Source: Pseudorhizobium endolithicum
GTDB lineage: Bacteria > Pseudomonadota > Alphaproteobacteria > Rhizobiales > Rhizobiaceae
Length of the DNA stretch: 64,000 nt
Assembly: GCF_902153245.2 (NCBI RefSeq)
Contig: NZ_CABFWF030000013.1
Span: 242,846 to 306,845 of the forward strand
Direction of reading: 5' to 3'
Shown here: in pieces, positions 36,367 to 46,020 of the stretch
Layout of the letters: each line of letters opens with the position of its first letter
How positions within the stretch are numbered: the first letter of the stretch is position 1
The notes under the pieces: generated by a model
Told to the model about the DNA's origin: nothing
What the model saw: only the letters and a program-made list of their open reading frames with translations
Databases searched by the model: none
Translations under genes and position numbers: made by a program

Positions 36367-36525
36367 ATGTCTACAAAGATCCTTCTTCTCCTCCTCACCC
36401 TCGTTGCCGCCGCTCTTGTCGTGTTCGGAGCCGTCACCATAGGCGTCGCCCAGGCGATCACCATGCTGGCGCTGGTGTCGATGCTCGTCGTCTTCGTGTT
36501 CCTGGTCCGCGTCAGCATGCTCTGA
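36367..36525 (+). CDS. small two-helix membrane protein
   Basis: 52 residues, almost wholly hydrophobic: an N-terminal helix ILLLLLTLVAAALVVFGAV and a second helix AITMLALVSMLVVFVFLV, with only one Lys and one Arg. No Shine-Dalgarno is visible; ATG 36349 in the same frame would add six residues but lies upstream of the predicted -10 box. No family recognised. The well-placed promoter and the helix pattern support a real gene. Confidence 0.55.
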   Translation: MSTKILLLLLTLVAAALVVFGAVTIGVAQAITMLALVSMLVVFVFLVRVSML

Positions 36526-36735
36526 GGGTCGCGGAGGTCAGATCTTGCTCGGCTGTTTGCCGGCGCGGCCTAGGTCCTGGCCATGATCTTCTCCAGCCAC
36601 CCGAGCATCACCACCGACACGACGAAGGCGCCCCGGTTGGTCGTCGCAGCGCTCCGGAGCAAGACGTCTCTGCTGCGGCAAACGGGCATTCTCGCGCCTC
36701 CGTGATCACGCTCTCATGATCACGAAGGACAACCC

Positions 36736-37497
36736 TCAGTTCCGCAGGCGGTAGCCCGTCCTGAATATCCACGCGACCAGCGTCAGGCAGAGCGTCAGGA
36801 ACAGCCCGATCATGGCGAGGCTGATCAGCGGATTGACGTCGGCGATTTCGTAGAAGCTCCAACGGAAACCGCTAACGAGGTAGAGCACCGGATTGAAGTG
36901 GCTCACCGCCTGCCAGAACGGCGGCAGCATGTCGATCGAGTAGAAGCTCCCGCCGAGGAAGGTCAGCGGCGGCACCACCAGCATGGGCACGATGTTGAGC
37001 TGTTCGAAGTTCTTCGCCCAGATGCCGATGATGAAGCCGGCGAGGCTGAAGGTGATGGCCGTCAGCACCAGGAAGACCACCATCATCACCGGATGGGCGA
37101 TCGAGATGTCGACGAAGAACGAGGCCGTGGCGAGGATGATCAGCCCGATGATCAGCCCCTTGCTGGCCGCGGCTCCCACATAGCCGATCAGGATCTCGGT
37201 CATCGCGATGGGCGCCGACAGGATTTCGTAGATGGTCCCCGTGAACTTCGGGAAGTAGATGCCGATCGAGCCGTTGCCGATGCACTGCGTCAGCAATGTC
37301 AGCATGATCAGGCCAGGGGTGATGAAGGAGCCGTAGGAAACGCCGTCCACCTCCTGGATGCGCGAGCCGATGGCCGTGCCGAAGACGATGAAGTAGAGCG
37401 AGGTGGTGATGACCGGCGAGACGACGCTTTGCAGCAGCGTGCGGCGCATCCGCGCCATCTCGAACAGGTAGATGGATTTGATCGCTTCGTAATTCAT
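36736..37497 (-). CDS. ABC-2 type transporter permease (YadH-like)
   Basis: 253 residues from ATG 37497, which overlaps the ATPase stop by 4 bp; the longer open frame to 38049 is a shadow of the ATPase gene. Six helices with the ABC-2 pattern: [40 protein letters not shown] and [20 protein letters not shown]. The group contains YadH and NodJ exporters. Substrate unknown. Confidence 0.9.
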   Translation of the reverse strand: MNYEAIKSIYLFEMARMRRTLLQSVVSPVITTSLYFIVFGTAIGSRIQEVDGVSYGSFITPGLIMLTLLTQCIGNGSIGIYFPKFTGTIYEILSAPIAMTEILIGYVGAAASKGLIIGLIILATASFFVDISIAHPVMMVVFLVLTAITFSLAGFIIGIWAKNFEQLNIVPMLVVPPLTFLGGSFYSIDMLPPFWQAVSHFNPVLYLVSGFRWSFYEIADVNPLISLAMIGLFLTLCLTLVAWIFRTGYRLRN

Positions 37498-38420
37498 GCT
37501 CTCTGCCCCACCAGTTCCACGAAGATGTCCTCCAGCGAGCTCTGCCGGGTGGACAGATCGCGGAATTCGATACCCTGCGCCGCGAGCGATCCCAGAAGGG
37601 TCGCAATGCGCCCCTGCTCCGCTTCGCCCTGGTACTCGTAGATCAGCGCGCCGCCGTCCTCGGCGAGTGCTACATTGTAGGAATCGAGCCCCGGCGGCAG
37701 TGCTCCAAGTGGCTCGGCAAGCTCCAGCCGCAATTCCTTGCGCCCGAGCTTCCTCATCAGCGCCGTCTTGTCCTCCACCAGCAGCAGCTCGCCGCCGTTG
37801 ATGACCCCCACCCGGTCGGCGATCTCCTCGGCCTCTTCGATGTAATGCGTGGTGAGGATGATGGTGACGCCGTCCTTGCGCAGCCGCTCCACCACCTGCC
37901 ACATCTCCCGCCGCAGGTTGACATCGACACCGGCCGTCGGCTCGTCGAGGAAGAGGATTTCCGGCTCGTGCGCCAGCGCCTTGGCGATCAGCACGCGGCG
38001 CTTCATCCCGCCGGAGAGTTCGCGCAGCATGTTCTCGCGCTTCTCCCATAGCGAAAGATCCCTGAGGATGGCTTCGATCCTCGCCGGATCGGCCTTCTTG
38101 CCATGCAGCCCGCGAGAGAAGGTCACCGTGTTCCAGACCGTCTCGAACTGGTCCGTCGTGAGTTCCTGCGGCACCAGGCCGATCATCGCCCGTGTCCGGC
38201 GGAAGTCGCGCACCACATCGTGGCCGCCGACCAGCACCTGGCCGTCGCTTGGATTGACGAGACCGCAGACGATCGAGATCAGCGTCGTCTTGCCCGCACC
38301 GTTCGGCCCGAGAAGCGCAAGGATCTCGCCCTTCCCGATGTCCAGGTTCACGCCCTTCAGCGCCTGAAACCCGTTGCCATAGGTTTTGGCCAGGTTACGG
38401 ATGGATACGATGGGAGCCAT
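37494..38420 (-). CDS. ABC-2 type transporter ATP-binding protein (YadG/NodI-like)
   Basis: 308 residues. Walker [18 protein letters not shown] (about 37-53), signature LSGGMKRR (about 138), Walker [13 protein letters not shown] (about 154) and H-loop [12 protein letters not shown]. The C-terminal ~90 residues are the extension common in CcmA/DrrA/NodI-type exporters. Operon of two with the permease. Although NodI-like, no nod genes are nearby, so a lipo-chitin oligosaccharide role should not be assumed. Confidence 0.93.
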   Translation of the reverse strand: MAPIVSIRNLAKTYGNGFQALKGVNLDIGKGEILALLGPNGAGKTTLISIVCGLVNPSDGQVLVGGHDVVRDFRRTRAMIGLVPQELTTDQFETVWNTVTFSRGLHGKKADPARIEAILRDLSLWEKRENMLRELSGGMKRRVLIAKALAHEPEILFLDEPTAGVDVNLRREMWQVVERLRKDGVTIILTTHYIEEAEEIADRVGVINGGELLLVEDKTALMRKLGRKELRLELAEPLGALPPGLDSYNVALAEDGGALIYEYQGEAEQGRIATLLGSLAAQGIEFRDLSTRQSSLEDIFVELVGQRA

Positions 38421-38552
38421 GCGGAGTTCTTTTGCGAAATGTGTTTGCGGGAAGTGGCGCCAATATAGGCATCACTCGCCCTGAAACCATCCCCGATAGA
38501 AGAACATTGCGTTCACGATGGCGGACCAATCTCGACGAAACGCCGGCGTGCC

Positions 38553-39374
38553 TTACACGATGATCGTCGCGAAGAACTGCAGCGAAACGAGGATCAGGAA
38601 GATCCCGAAGCCGATCTCCAGCTGCCGCTTCGACATGGCATGGGCGAGCTGCGCGCCGAGCGGTGCCAGCGACAGCGTGATCGGGATCAGCAGGGCGACT
38701 GCGAGCCAGTTGATGTAACCGGTCGAAAACGGCGGCAGGCCGTAAACGCCCAAGCCGCCCCAGACATAACCGGCGAGCCCCGGCAGCGAGATCAGCACGC
38801 CGACCCCCGACGAGGTCGCCACGGCCTGGTGGATCGGGCGTCCGTAGAGGGTCATGAATGTATTGTTGAGCACGCCGCCGCCGATCCCCATCAGCCCGGA
38901 CAGGATTCCGATGCCCGTTCCCACGGCAAACCGCGCCGGCCTGCCGGGAAGGTCGGTTCCCAGCCGCCAGCTTGCCCGGTTGAAGATCATCCGGAAGGCC
39001 AGCGCCAGGGCGATGATCGCAAAGATCGCCCGCAGTTCGGCGCTCGACGCCCTCGCCGCGACATAGGCTGCGGCGAGCGTACCAAGCGGCACGGCGATGA
39101 TCCACCCCTTCAGCAGCGCCGTATCGACCGCCCCGCGCTTCCGATGCGCCATGAAGGAGCGGATCGACGTCGGCACGATGATCGCGAGCGAGGTGCCGAG
39201 CGACAGTTGCATGCGCACCTCCTCCGGCACGCCGAGAATACCGAAGACGTGAAAGAAGATCGGCACCAGGACGGCGCCGCCTCCGATCCCGAACATGCCG
39301 GCCAGAAGGCCTGCAAGCGCTCCCGCTGCGGCAAGAGCCACGACGAAGGGAAGAAGTTCGGAAAAAGGAGGCAT
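38553..39374 (-). CDS. TauE/SafE-family sulfite/organosulfur exporter-like permease
   Basis: 273 residues with about eight helices and the duplicated family motif: LAGLLAGMFGIGGGAVLVPI near the N-terminus and VGTGIGILSGLMGIGGGVLNNTF (split) in the second half. The family exports or imports sulfite, sulfoacetate, taurine or related anions. Exact substrate unknown. Stands alone. Confidence 0.9.
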   Translation of the reverse strand: MPPFSELLPFVVALAAAGALAGLLAGMFGIGGGAVLVPIFFHVFGILGVPEEVRMQLSLGTSLAIIVPTSIRSFMAHRKRGAVDTALLKGWIIAVPLGTLAAAYVAARASSAELRAIFAIIALALAFRMIFNRASWRLGTDLPGRPARFAVGTGIGILSGLMGIGGGVLNNTFMTLYGRPIHQAVATSSGVGVLISLPGLAGYVWGGLGVYGLPPFSTGYINWLAVALLIPITLSLAPLGAQLAHAMSKRQLEIGFGIFLILVSLQFFATIIV

Positions 39375-39521
39375 CGGTGTGACCGGAAATGCTGCCGCGA
39401 CGCGGCCTGGGTTTCACTGCGGCACTGTCCTTGGCACCTTGCGCCCCCGGTGACAAGCGGGTTCGGCGGCAGGCGGTACGCCTGATCACCTATTGCGCAA
39501 CACCGACCGCCGCGGCATCCG

Positions 39522-40835
39522 CTAGTCGCAGTATTTCGATCCGGACCTGCGGGCGCGCAGATCGAAGTGGAAGTGGTTCCAGTGCTCCTTGTTGCTGCCG
39601 GGACCCAGGACCGTATGGAAATACTTGCAGCTGTCGTCGCGGACGGTGTTCAGCAGGCCGCGCTCCCGGAAGGCGAAGATGTTCTTCTTGCGCACGTCGA
39701 TCCGCTTGCCGTTCTTCAGCACGAACTTGCCAAGGTCGATGGCGTTGCCGCGCGCATGCTCCGACATGGGGTTGCGCTTCTGCCGGCTGTTGTTCATCCG
39801 CCGGCAGGAATAGCCGCCCATGGACTCGATGGTCTTCACGCCGGAAAGGTAGCGGTAGCGAGAGGATGGGGCGAGTTCGAACTTCACCCACTTCGCCAGC
39901 GCAAGCGTCGTCTGGCAGTTGAGCTTAGTCGCCGGCTTCAGGGCGATGTTGCCGGAAAACCCGCTGAGCAGTACGGGATGCTCGATGCCGCAACTCGGAC
40001 CGTCGTGGATGGGCGGAATGTCGCGGAACTGAACCCCGAGCCGGCGAAGCTCGGCCCGGCAGCTTACCTCCGACTGCGGCATGACCGTCCGTGGCCGGAT
40101 CGGCTGCCGCTCGCTCATCGGATTGTCGGGCGCCAGCATCGAAACCTGCTGCGGCTCCTGCGGCGGCAGCCGCGTCCGCGCCACGACCGGCGAGTGGTCG
40201 CCCCATACGAGGTTGCCGCCGCCCTGCCCGTCCTGCATCCCGGCGCCCTGCCGCTTCGGCGGAATGCTGATCATCTGGTCGTTCTGTGGAGAAGGCATTC
40301 CGGCATTAGAGCCGAGCGCCACCGGATTGTCGGTTCCGATGCCGTCGACCACGGGCTGCGCCGTCGCGCCCTCGGCGATCATCTGGTCCTGCTCCTGCGC
40401 TAGCCCCGTCACCTGAGCCCCGCCGCCGTCGACGAAGCCGAACTGGGCATCCATGTTGACGCCCTCCTCGGGGATGACCTGCCCCGCGCTTCCGGCTGAA
40501 GAGAGCGGCATCGCCTCGTCGCTGTCGATCATCGGCAGTTCGCCCGCCCGTGCGGTGGACGCAGCTGCGGGAGCATTCTCCAGGGGAGCCGATTGGACGG
40601 GCAGATCTGCGGCATAGGGATCGACATAGCCGCCACCGGCCTGCGACACGGGGGCCACCGGCGCCTGGTAGGGCTGCTGCGACGCGGAAGGCTCGGACAT
40701 CGGCCCGATCGAGCTGACGCGGGTCTCGCCGTCGACGCTCGCCGGCGGCACGAGGCCTTCGGCGGAACAGCTCGCCAGCATCGTCGTGATCATCAGCGAG
40801 GCGAGAACCCGCCGGGAAAGGGAAGCATACGCCAT
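39522..40835 (-). CDS. extensin-family lipoprotein
   Basis: 437 residues. Lipobox TMLASCSAE puts the lipidated Cys at about 23. Residues 25-255 are a disordered Pro/Gln/Ala/Gly region. The C-terminal ~180 residues are the extensin-like domain (CRAELRRLGVQFRDI, GPSCGIEHPV, SEHARGNAIDLGKFVL, NHFHFDLRARR). The conserved SxHxxGxAxD and HNHFH-like histidines recall zinc D,D-carboxypeptidase/LAS-type peptidases, which suggests a peptidoglycan target (inference). Common in Rhizobiales. Confidence 0.88.
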   Translation of the reverse strand: MAYASLSRRVLASLMITTMLASCSAEGLVPPASVDGETRVSSIGPMSEPSASQQPYQAPVAPVSQAGGGYVDPYAADLPVQSAPLENAPAAASTARAGELPMIDSDEAMPLSSAGSAGQVIPEEGVNMDAQFGFVDGGGAQVTGLAQEQDQMIAEGATAQPVVDGIGTDNPVALGSNAGMPSPQNDQMISIPPKRQGAGMQDGQGGGNLVWGDHSPVVARTRLPPQEPQQVSMLAPDNPMSERQPIRPRTVMPQSEVSCRAELRRLGVQFRDIPPIHDGPSCGIEHPVLLSGFSGNIALKPATKLNCQTTLALAKWVKFELAPSSRYRYLSGVKTIESMGGYSCRRMNNSRQKRNPMSEHARGNAIDLGKFVLKNGKRIDVRKKNIFAFRERGLLNTVRDDSCKYFHTVLGPGSNKEHWNHFHFDLRARRSGSKYCD

Positions 40836-41042
40836 ACCAGTTGCCGCTCACGGTGCCGAAATGGCACATCCCGAGAATCTACGTCGATGCGGTAAACGAA
40901 GGCTTGAGAAAACAAGGCAGCATAAGGGTATCTTCGAGGCGAACGGCCGGTGGATTCGTCCATCGCCCCGCAGTATCGGCCTTCCGTCCCTATCCTTCGC
41001 CCCCAGGGGACGACCGGCCGCTTCAGGCTGCCCGGCATGGAA

Positions 41043-41070
41043 GACCCGCCGGAGCTTCCCCCGGCGGGTC
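41043..41070 (-). terminator. terminator-like hairpin after the chemotaxis receptor gene
   Basis: Perfect 10-bp GC-rich stem (41043-41052 with 41061-41070), 8-base loop, 22 bases past the stop of the minus-strand receptor gene. Only a short T run follows. Confidence 0.6.
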
Positions 41071-41091
41071 CTGGATGTCCTGCCCGGATCG

Positions 41092-42918
41092 TCAGGCGGC
41101 GCGCGTCGCGTGGCCCAAGCCGTAGGCGCCGTGGCCGCTCTCCAGCCGGAAGGCCGACAGCAGGCTCTGGAGATGCAGGCTCTGCTCCGCCAGCGTCTGG
41201 CTGGCGGCGGTGGTCTCTTCCACCATCGCCGCGTTCTGCTGCGTCATCTGGTCCATGTTGTTGACGGAGGAATTGATCTCCTGCAGCGCGGTCGCCTGCT
41301 CGCGTGAGGCGGTCGCGATCGTCTCCACATGCGAGTTAACGCGTTCGACCAGTTGGGCGATCTCGATCAGGGCATCGCCGGTCGAGCGGACGAGCGAAAC
41401 GCCGCTCTCCACCTCGCGGGCCGAATTGCTGATCAGCGTCTTGATCTCCTTGGCCGCGTTGGCCGAACGCTGTGCCAGTTCGCGCACTTCCTGTGCGACG
41501 ACGGCGAAGCCACGGCCGGCCTCGCCCGCACGGGCGGCCTCGACGCCGGCATTGAGCGCCAGCAGGTTGGTCTGGAAGGCGATCTCGTCGATGACCGAGA
41601 TGATCTGGTTGATGCGGCTCGACGAGTCCTCGATCCGGCCCATCGCGTCGACCGCGTTGCGGACGATCTCGCCGGAGCGTCCAGCGCTCTGCTTTGTCTC
41701 GGCAACCATCAGGCGCGCTTCGTTGGCCCGCTCCGAGGCGGTCCTTACGGTCGCGGTGATCTCGTCGAGAGCGGCAGCGGTCTCCTCCAGAGATGCGGCC
41801 TGCTGCTCCGTCCGGCGCGACAGGTTGCTGGTCGCGCCGCTGATATCCGCTGCGCTGTCGCGGACGACGTGGCTGGTCTCGGTGATCGCCTGCACCGTCT
41901 GGCGCAGCGAGCTTACCGCATGGTTGAAGTCTTCGCGGATCTTGGCGTAGTCGGAACCCAGGTCTGCCGCACTGACGGACAGATTGCCCTGCGCCAGTTC
42001 GGAAAGCGCCCGGCCGAGCTCGGCCATTGCGCGGGCCTGGCGGTCGGAGGCTGCCGACAGCACCCGTTCGTTCGACGAGCGCTCCTCTGCAAGCGCACGT
42101 TGCTGCTCGCTTTCGCGCTCCTGCAGGGCGATACGCTCCTCGACCGCATCCCGCAGCACGACCAGCGCGCGTGCCATGTCGCCGATCTCGTTCTTCTGCT
42201 GCGTGTGGGGAACGGTGACGTTCGCCTCACCGTCCGCGATGTGCTGGAGCACGCCCTTGACCTGGCCAAGGGGTGCCGTGACGCTGCGGATGACGAAGAA
42301 GGCGCCTCCGATCAGGACCACGGCGCACAAGCCGAAGATCGAGGCATAGGTGACGAGGTTGTCGCGGAACATCGCATGCAGGTCGTCGACATAGACGCCA
42401 GTACCGACGATCCAGCCCCAGGGTTCGAAGCCGATGACGTGCGAGTACTTCTCGACCGGCTCCTCAAGGCCCGGCTTCGGCCAATAGTAGTCGACGAAGC
42501 CCTGGCCGCTCGCCTTGACCGTGTCGACGAACTCCACGAACAGGTGCTTGCCGTTGGGATCCTTGTTCTGCGACAGGTCCGTCCCGTTCAGCTTTGCGTT
42601 GATCGGATGCATGACCATGTAGGGCCGCATGTCGTTGATCCAGAAATAGCCGCTCCCGTCGGCATAGCGCATGGCGCCGATTGCCTTCATCGCCTCCGCC
42701 TGCGCCTGTTCGCGGGTGAGCGCACCCGAGACCTCCAGGGCGTGATACTGCTTCAGGACGCTCATGGCAATGTCGTCCATGTAGGCGAGCCCCGCCTTCC
42801 GCTCCTTCTCGGAGGAGGCATAGCTCTGGAACAGGCTCAACGTCAGCGCGCCCCCGAGGATGATGAGGGACAGCGCGATGAGAAAGTACATTCTCGCGGA
42901 AATGGTCAGGCGTTGCAT
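41092..42918 (-). CDS. methyl-accepting chemotaxis protein with single Cache sensor
   Basis: 608 residues from ATG 42918, chosen for GGGGAGGGGA just upstream; the frame extends to 43005. Helix 1 (about 8-30), periplasmic sCache_2 domain (about 35-185; YADGSGYFWINDMRPYMVMH, FEPWGWIVGTGVYVDD), helix 2, HAMP (about 210-265), then the signalling domain with hairpin tip IDEIAFQTNLLALNAGVEAA (split pattern) and RAGEAGRGFAVVAQEVRELA. The C-terminus lacks the CheR-binding pentapeptide. Cache domains of this kind often bind small organic acids. Confidence 0.95.
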   Translation of the reverse strand: MQRLTISARMYFLIALSLIILGGALTLSLFQSYASSEKERKAGLAYMDDIAMSVLKQYHALEVSGALTREQAQAEAMKAIGAMRYADGSGYFWINDMRPYMVMHPINAKLNGTDLSQNKDPNGKHLFVEFVDTVKASGQGFVDYYWPKPGLEEPVEKYSHVIGFEPWGWIVGTGVYVDDLHAMFRDNLVTYASIFGLCAVVLIGGAFFVIRSVTAPLGQVKGVLQHIADGEANVTVPHTQQKNEIGDMARALVVLRDAVEERIALQERESEQQRALAEERSSNERVLSAASDRQARAMAELGRALSELAQGNLSVSAADLGSDYAKIREDFNHAVSSLRQTVQAITETSHVVRDSAADISGATSNLSRRTEQQAASLEETAAALDEITATVRTASERANEARLMVAETKQSAGRSGEIVRNAVDAMGRIEDSSSRINQIISVIDEIAFQTNLLALNAGVEAARAGEAGRGFAVVAQEVRELAQRSANAAKEIKTLISNSAREVESGVSLVRSTGDALIEIAQLVERVNSHVETIATASREQATALQEINSSVNNMDQMTQQNAAMVEETTAASQTLAEQSLHLQSLLSAFRLESGHGAYGLGHATRAA

Positions 42919-43119
42919 GGGATCCCCTCCCCTTTTGTGACATTCTGTAACAATATCTAGCCCATGAAAGTTACTGGGTGGTGAAGGGCTTCTTTCTCGC
43001 CTCATGCGCGAATTAGCTACGACTAAAGACTAATGGAGCTCGCCGGCCCACCCTTTCGAAGAACGTAACTGGCCCGCCGACGCAGAATCGGATTTCTTGT
43101 CGGCGAAAGGAATTCCTCC

Positions 43120-43509
43120 ATGACCGACAGTCCCCGCCCTACGGGCGAACTCACGCTCCGCACGCTGGCCATGCCGGCCGATGCCAACGCCGCCGGCGAT
43201 ATCTTCGGCGGCTGGGTGATGTCGCAGATGGACTTGGCAAGCGGCATCCGCGCGGCCGAACGCGCCCGCGGCCGCGTCGTCACGGCCGCCGTCAAGGAGA
43301 TGGCGTTCGAACTGCCGGTGAAGATCGGTGATACCCTGAACGTCTATACGGAACTCACCCGCGTCGGCCGCACGTCCATCACGCTTCAGGTGGAGGCTTG
43401 GGCTCACCGTGCGCGCCACCGCGTGCTGGAGAAGGTCACCGCCGGAACCTTCATCATGGTCGCCCTCGACGAGGAAGGCCGGCCGGTCCCTGTGCCGCCT
43501 GAAGAATAG
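43120..43509 (+). CDS. acyl-CoA thioesterase, YciA-like hot-dog fold
   Basis: 129 residues, family length. MPADANAAGDIFGGWVMSQM carries the catalytic Asn/Asp region of the YciA/BFIT hot-dog thioesterases, followed by AVKEMAFELPVKIGDTLNVY. Hydrolyses acyl-CoA to free acid and CoA; chain preference unknown. Single gene, convergent with the MocR regulator. Confidence 0.92.
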   Translation: MTDSPRPTGELTLRTLAMPADANAAGDIFGGWVMSQMDLASGIRAAERARGRVVTAAVKEMAFELPVKIGDTLNVYTELTRVGRTSITLQVEAWAHRARHRVLEKVTAGTFIMVALDEEGRPVPVPPEE

Positions 43510-43586
43510 GCGCCAAGAGCGCTCCTCCCGACCGGAGATCGAGATCACGGGCAAGTCCTGCCCGATGCGGCCGCGGCCGGCCGAGA

Positions 43587-44990
43587 TCACCCGGCTGCAC
43601 CGTCCATCGCCCGCTCCAGCACTCCATAGATCCGCGGATCGCGGCACTGCGCCACGTTGAAGCGCATGAAGCGCTTCGCCGACTGCGAGACGCTGAACAC
43701 GTTGCCCGGTGCCAGCACCACGTCCTCCGCCAGCGCCCGCTTCGCCACCTCCGCCGCGTCCAGCCCTTCGGGCAGTTCGCACCACAGGAAGATGCCGCCG
43801 CGCGGTTCGATCCACGGCCGGATGCCGAGCCCGCTGAGCCGCACGGCAACGTCGCCGCGTGCCCGCGCCAGCCGCTCGCGCAATCCGTTGAGGTGGCGCC
43901 GGTAGCTGCCGTCGCGCAGGATCGCGTAGACCAGTTCCGCAGAGACCGGATTGCCGCCGAAGGTGGTGGCGATCTTGAGGTCCGCCAGCCGCTCCATCCA
44001 GTCGCGCCGCGCGGCGACATAGCCGCAACGCGCCGCCGCCGTCAGCGTCTTCGAAAAGCTGCCGATCTGGATCACCCGCTCCAGCCCGTCGAGCGCCGCC
44101 AGCCTTGGCACCGGCTCCTGGCAGAAGTCGCCGAAGATGTCATCCTCGATGATCGTCAGTCCCGCTTCCTCCGACAGCGCCAGCAGCCTGTGGGCGATCG
44201 CCGGCGTGAGCGATGCCCCCGTCGGGTTCTGCAGGCCGGAATTGGTGATATAGAGCCGCGGCCGGTGGTGGGAGATTGCCGCCGCAAACGCCGCCAGGTC
44301 CGGCCCCGTCGGCGTCCACGGCACCCCGACGACCGTCACCCGGTGGGCACGCAGAAGCGCCAGGAAGTTGAAGTAGCAGGGATCGTCGACCAGCACCGTC
44401 TCGCCCGGCTCGACGAGCAGCCGGCAGAGCATGTCGATTGCCTGGGTGCCGCTCTCCGTCAGCAGGATCTGCTCGGGCGGCGCCGCTACGCCGTGCTCGC
44501 CGAGCCGCTGGGAAAGCAGCTGGCGCAGCGGCCGGTGTCCAAGCGGCGTGCCGTAATCCGTCAATGCCTCGGCGCCTGTGCGGGAAAGCCTGCGCAGCGC
44601 GCGCCGCAACTCCTCCTCCGGCATCCAGGAGGAGGGAAGCCATCCGCAGCCCGGCTTTGGCACATCGTGGCCCGCCTCCAGCGACTGCCGCGATACCCAG
44701 AACGGGTCGACCGCCCGGTCCAGTTGCGGCCCGATCTGTGCCAGCGATAGCGGCTGCTGGCGGCGCAGCACGTAGAAGCCCGATCCCCGCCGCGCCTCGA
44801 TAACGCCCTCCGCGACCAGCCGGTCATAGGCCTCCACCACCGTCGAAGCGGAGACCCCCATGGTGCCGGCGAAGCTTCGAATGGACGGCAGCTTGGCGCC
44901 GGGAAGAAGCGACCGCCCGGCGATCCTCTGGCGGATCGCCGCCGCCACCCGCTCCACCTGCGTGCCGGCCCGACTCGTCGAGACGTCCAT
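43587..44990 (-). CDS. MocR-type (GntR-aminotransferase) transcriptional regulator
   Basis: 467 residues from ATG 44990, chosen because GGGAG lies eight bases upstream; ATG 45011 has no such site. N-terminal GntR winged helix (about 5-75; LPGAKLPSIRSFAGTMGVSA, GFYVLRRQQ). A class I/II aminotransferase-like domain follows, with PLP lysine in IGSFSKTLTAAARCGYVA and DDPCYFNF, NPTGASLTP. MocR proteins use PLP as a sensor; the divergent EamA exporter at 45156 is the probable target. An AACAGT-N18-ACTGTT repeat lies between them. Confidence 0.92.
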   Translation of the reverse strand: MDVSTSRAGTQVERVAAAIRQRIAGRSLLPGAKLPSIRSFAGTMGVSASTVVEAYDRLVAEGVIEARRGSGFYVLRRQQPLSLAQIGPQLDRAVDPFWVSRQSLEAGHDVPKPGCGWLPSSWMPEEELRRALRRLSRTGAEALTDYGTPLGHRPLRQLLSQRLGEHGVAAPPEQILLTESGTQAIDMLCRLLVEPGETVLVDDPCYFNFLALLRAHRVTVVGVPWTPTGPDLAAFAAAISHHRPRLYITNSGLQNPTGASLTPAIAHRLLALSEEAGLTIIEDDIFGDFCQEPVPRLAALDGLERVIQIGSFSKTLTAAARCGYVAARRDWMERLADLKIATTFGGNPVSAELVYAILRDGSYRRHLNGLRERLARARGDVAVRLSGLGIRPWIEPRGGIFLWCELPEGLDAAEVAKRALAEDVVLAPGNVFSVSQSAKRFMRFNVAQCRDPRIYGVLERAMDGAAG

Positions 44991-45011
44991 CCGTACTGCT
45001 CCCGTTACCAT

Positions 45012-45041
45012 AACAGTTTGCCGGAAGTGTAATGGACTGTT
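45012..45041. promoter_or_regulatory. candidate MocR operator in the divergent mocR-EamA gap
   Basis: Perfect 6-bp inverted repeat AACAGT (45012-45017) and ACTGTT (45036-45041) with 18 bp between. It lies just upstream of the preferred regulator start, as expected for autoregulation. Not a known consensus. Confidence 0.35.
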
Positions 45042-45155
45042 GCTGGGGAATCCATCCCGCAGGCTCTAGGGTCGGATCCTGACGTCCCGACCGCCCCAAG
45101 GCGATGCCGGCACGCATCCGACACCCCGAGAACCCGCCGAGGAGACCGAGCAGCC

Positions 45156-46019
45156 ATGGACAGGACCACAAGCGGCTGGATCAACGGATTCCTCGGCGTG
45201 CTGATCTTCAGCGGCTCGCTGCCGGCGACCCGAGCGGCGGTCGCGGATTTTCACCCCCTGTTCCTGACGGGTGCGCGCGCCGCGATTGCGGGCTGGCTGG
45301 CGATCCTGTTGCTTGCCGCCTTCCGCGAGAAGCGACCAGCGCGCACGGACCTGCTGCCGCTTGCCGTCGTGGCGCTCGGCGTCGTCGTCGGCTTCCCGCT
45401 GCTGACCGCGCTGGCGCTGGAGCACGTCACCGCCGCCCGCTCCATCGTCTTCGTCGGCCTCCTGCCGCTCGCCACCGCGCTCTTCGGCGTGCTGCGCGGC
45501 AGCGAGCGCCCTAAGCCGGCCTTCTGGCTGTTTTCCGGCCTCGGCAGCGCGCTGGTTGCAGGGTTCGCCCTTTCGGGCGGCGGCACCGCGTCACCGCCCG
45601 GCGACATGCTCATGCTGGCGGCGATCCTCTTGTGCGGCCTCGGCTATGCCGAAGGCGCGCGCCTTTCCCGCCGCCTCGGCGGCTGGCAGGTAATCTCCTG
45701 GGCACTGGTCCTGTCGCTGCCGGTGATGGTGGCGCTCGCGGTGACCACCCTGCCGCCCACGCTTCAAGCCGTCGGCCGCCCGGCCTGGCTCGGCCTCGCC
45801 TATGTCTCCCTGTTCAGCATGCTGATCGGCTTCGTCTTCTGGTATCGCGGCCTGGCGCTGGGCGGAATCGCCGGCGTCGGCCAGTTGCAGCTTCTGCAGC
45901 CCTTTTTTGGCCTGGCGCTCGCCGCCACGCTACTGGGTGAAGCGGTCAGCCCGGCCATGGTCGCGGTGACGCTTGCCGTGATCCTCTGCGTGGCCGGCGC
46001 AAAGCGCTTCGCCCGCTAG
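45156..46019 (+). CDS. DMT-superfamily EamA transporter
   Basis: 287 residues, ten helices in two EamA repeats. Typical features: NGFLGVLIFSGSLPATRAAV at the N-terminus, ALEHVTAARSIVFVGLLPL at the end of repeat 1, and GIAGVGQLQLLQPFFGLALA in repeat 2. Probably an exporter of amino acids or similar metabolites, controlled by the divergent MocR regulator. Stop lies 1 bp from the convergent TetR gene. Confidence 0.9.
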   Translation: MDRTTSGWINGFLGVLIFSGSLPATRAAVADFHPLFLTGARAAIAGWLAILLLAAFREKRPARTDLLPLAVVALGVVVGFPLLTALALEHVTAARSIVFVGLLPLATALFGVLRGSERPKPAFWLFSGLGSALVAGFALSGGGTASPPGDMLMLAAILLCGLGYAEGARLSRRLGGWQVISWALVLSLPVMVALAVTTLPPTLQAVGRPAWLGLAYVSLFSMLIGFVFWYRGLALGGIAGVGQLQLLQPFFGLALAATLLGEAVSPAMVAVTLAVILCVAGAKRFAR

Positions 46020-46020
46020 T

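Noticed and set aside
37498..38049. N-terminal extension of the ABC-2 permease frame
   Set aside because: Overlaps the ATPase gene on the same strand in another frame; ATG 37497 with ATGA overlap is the natural start.
37494..38420. Reading the NodI-like ATPase and permease as nodulation genes nodIJ
   Set aside because: The YadGH group is much wider; no nod box or other nod genes are in the window.
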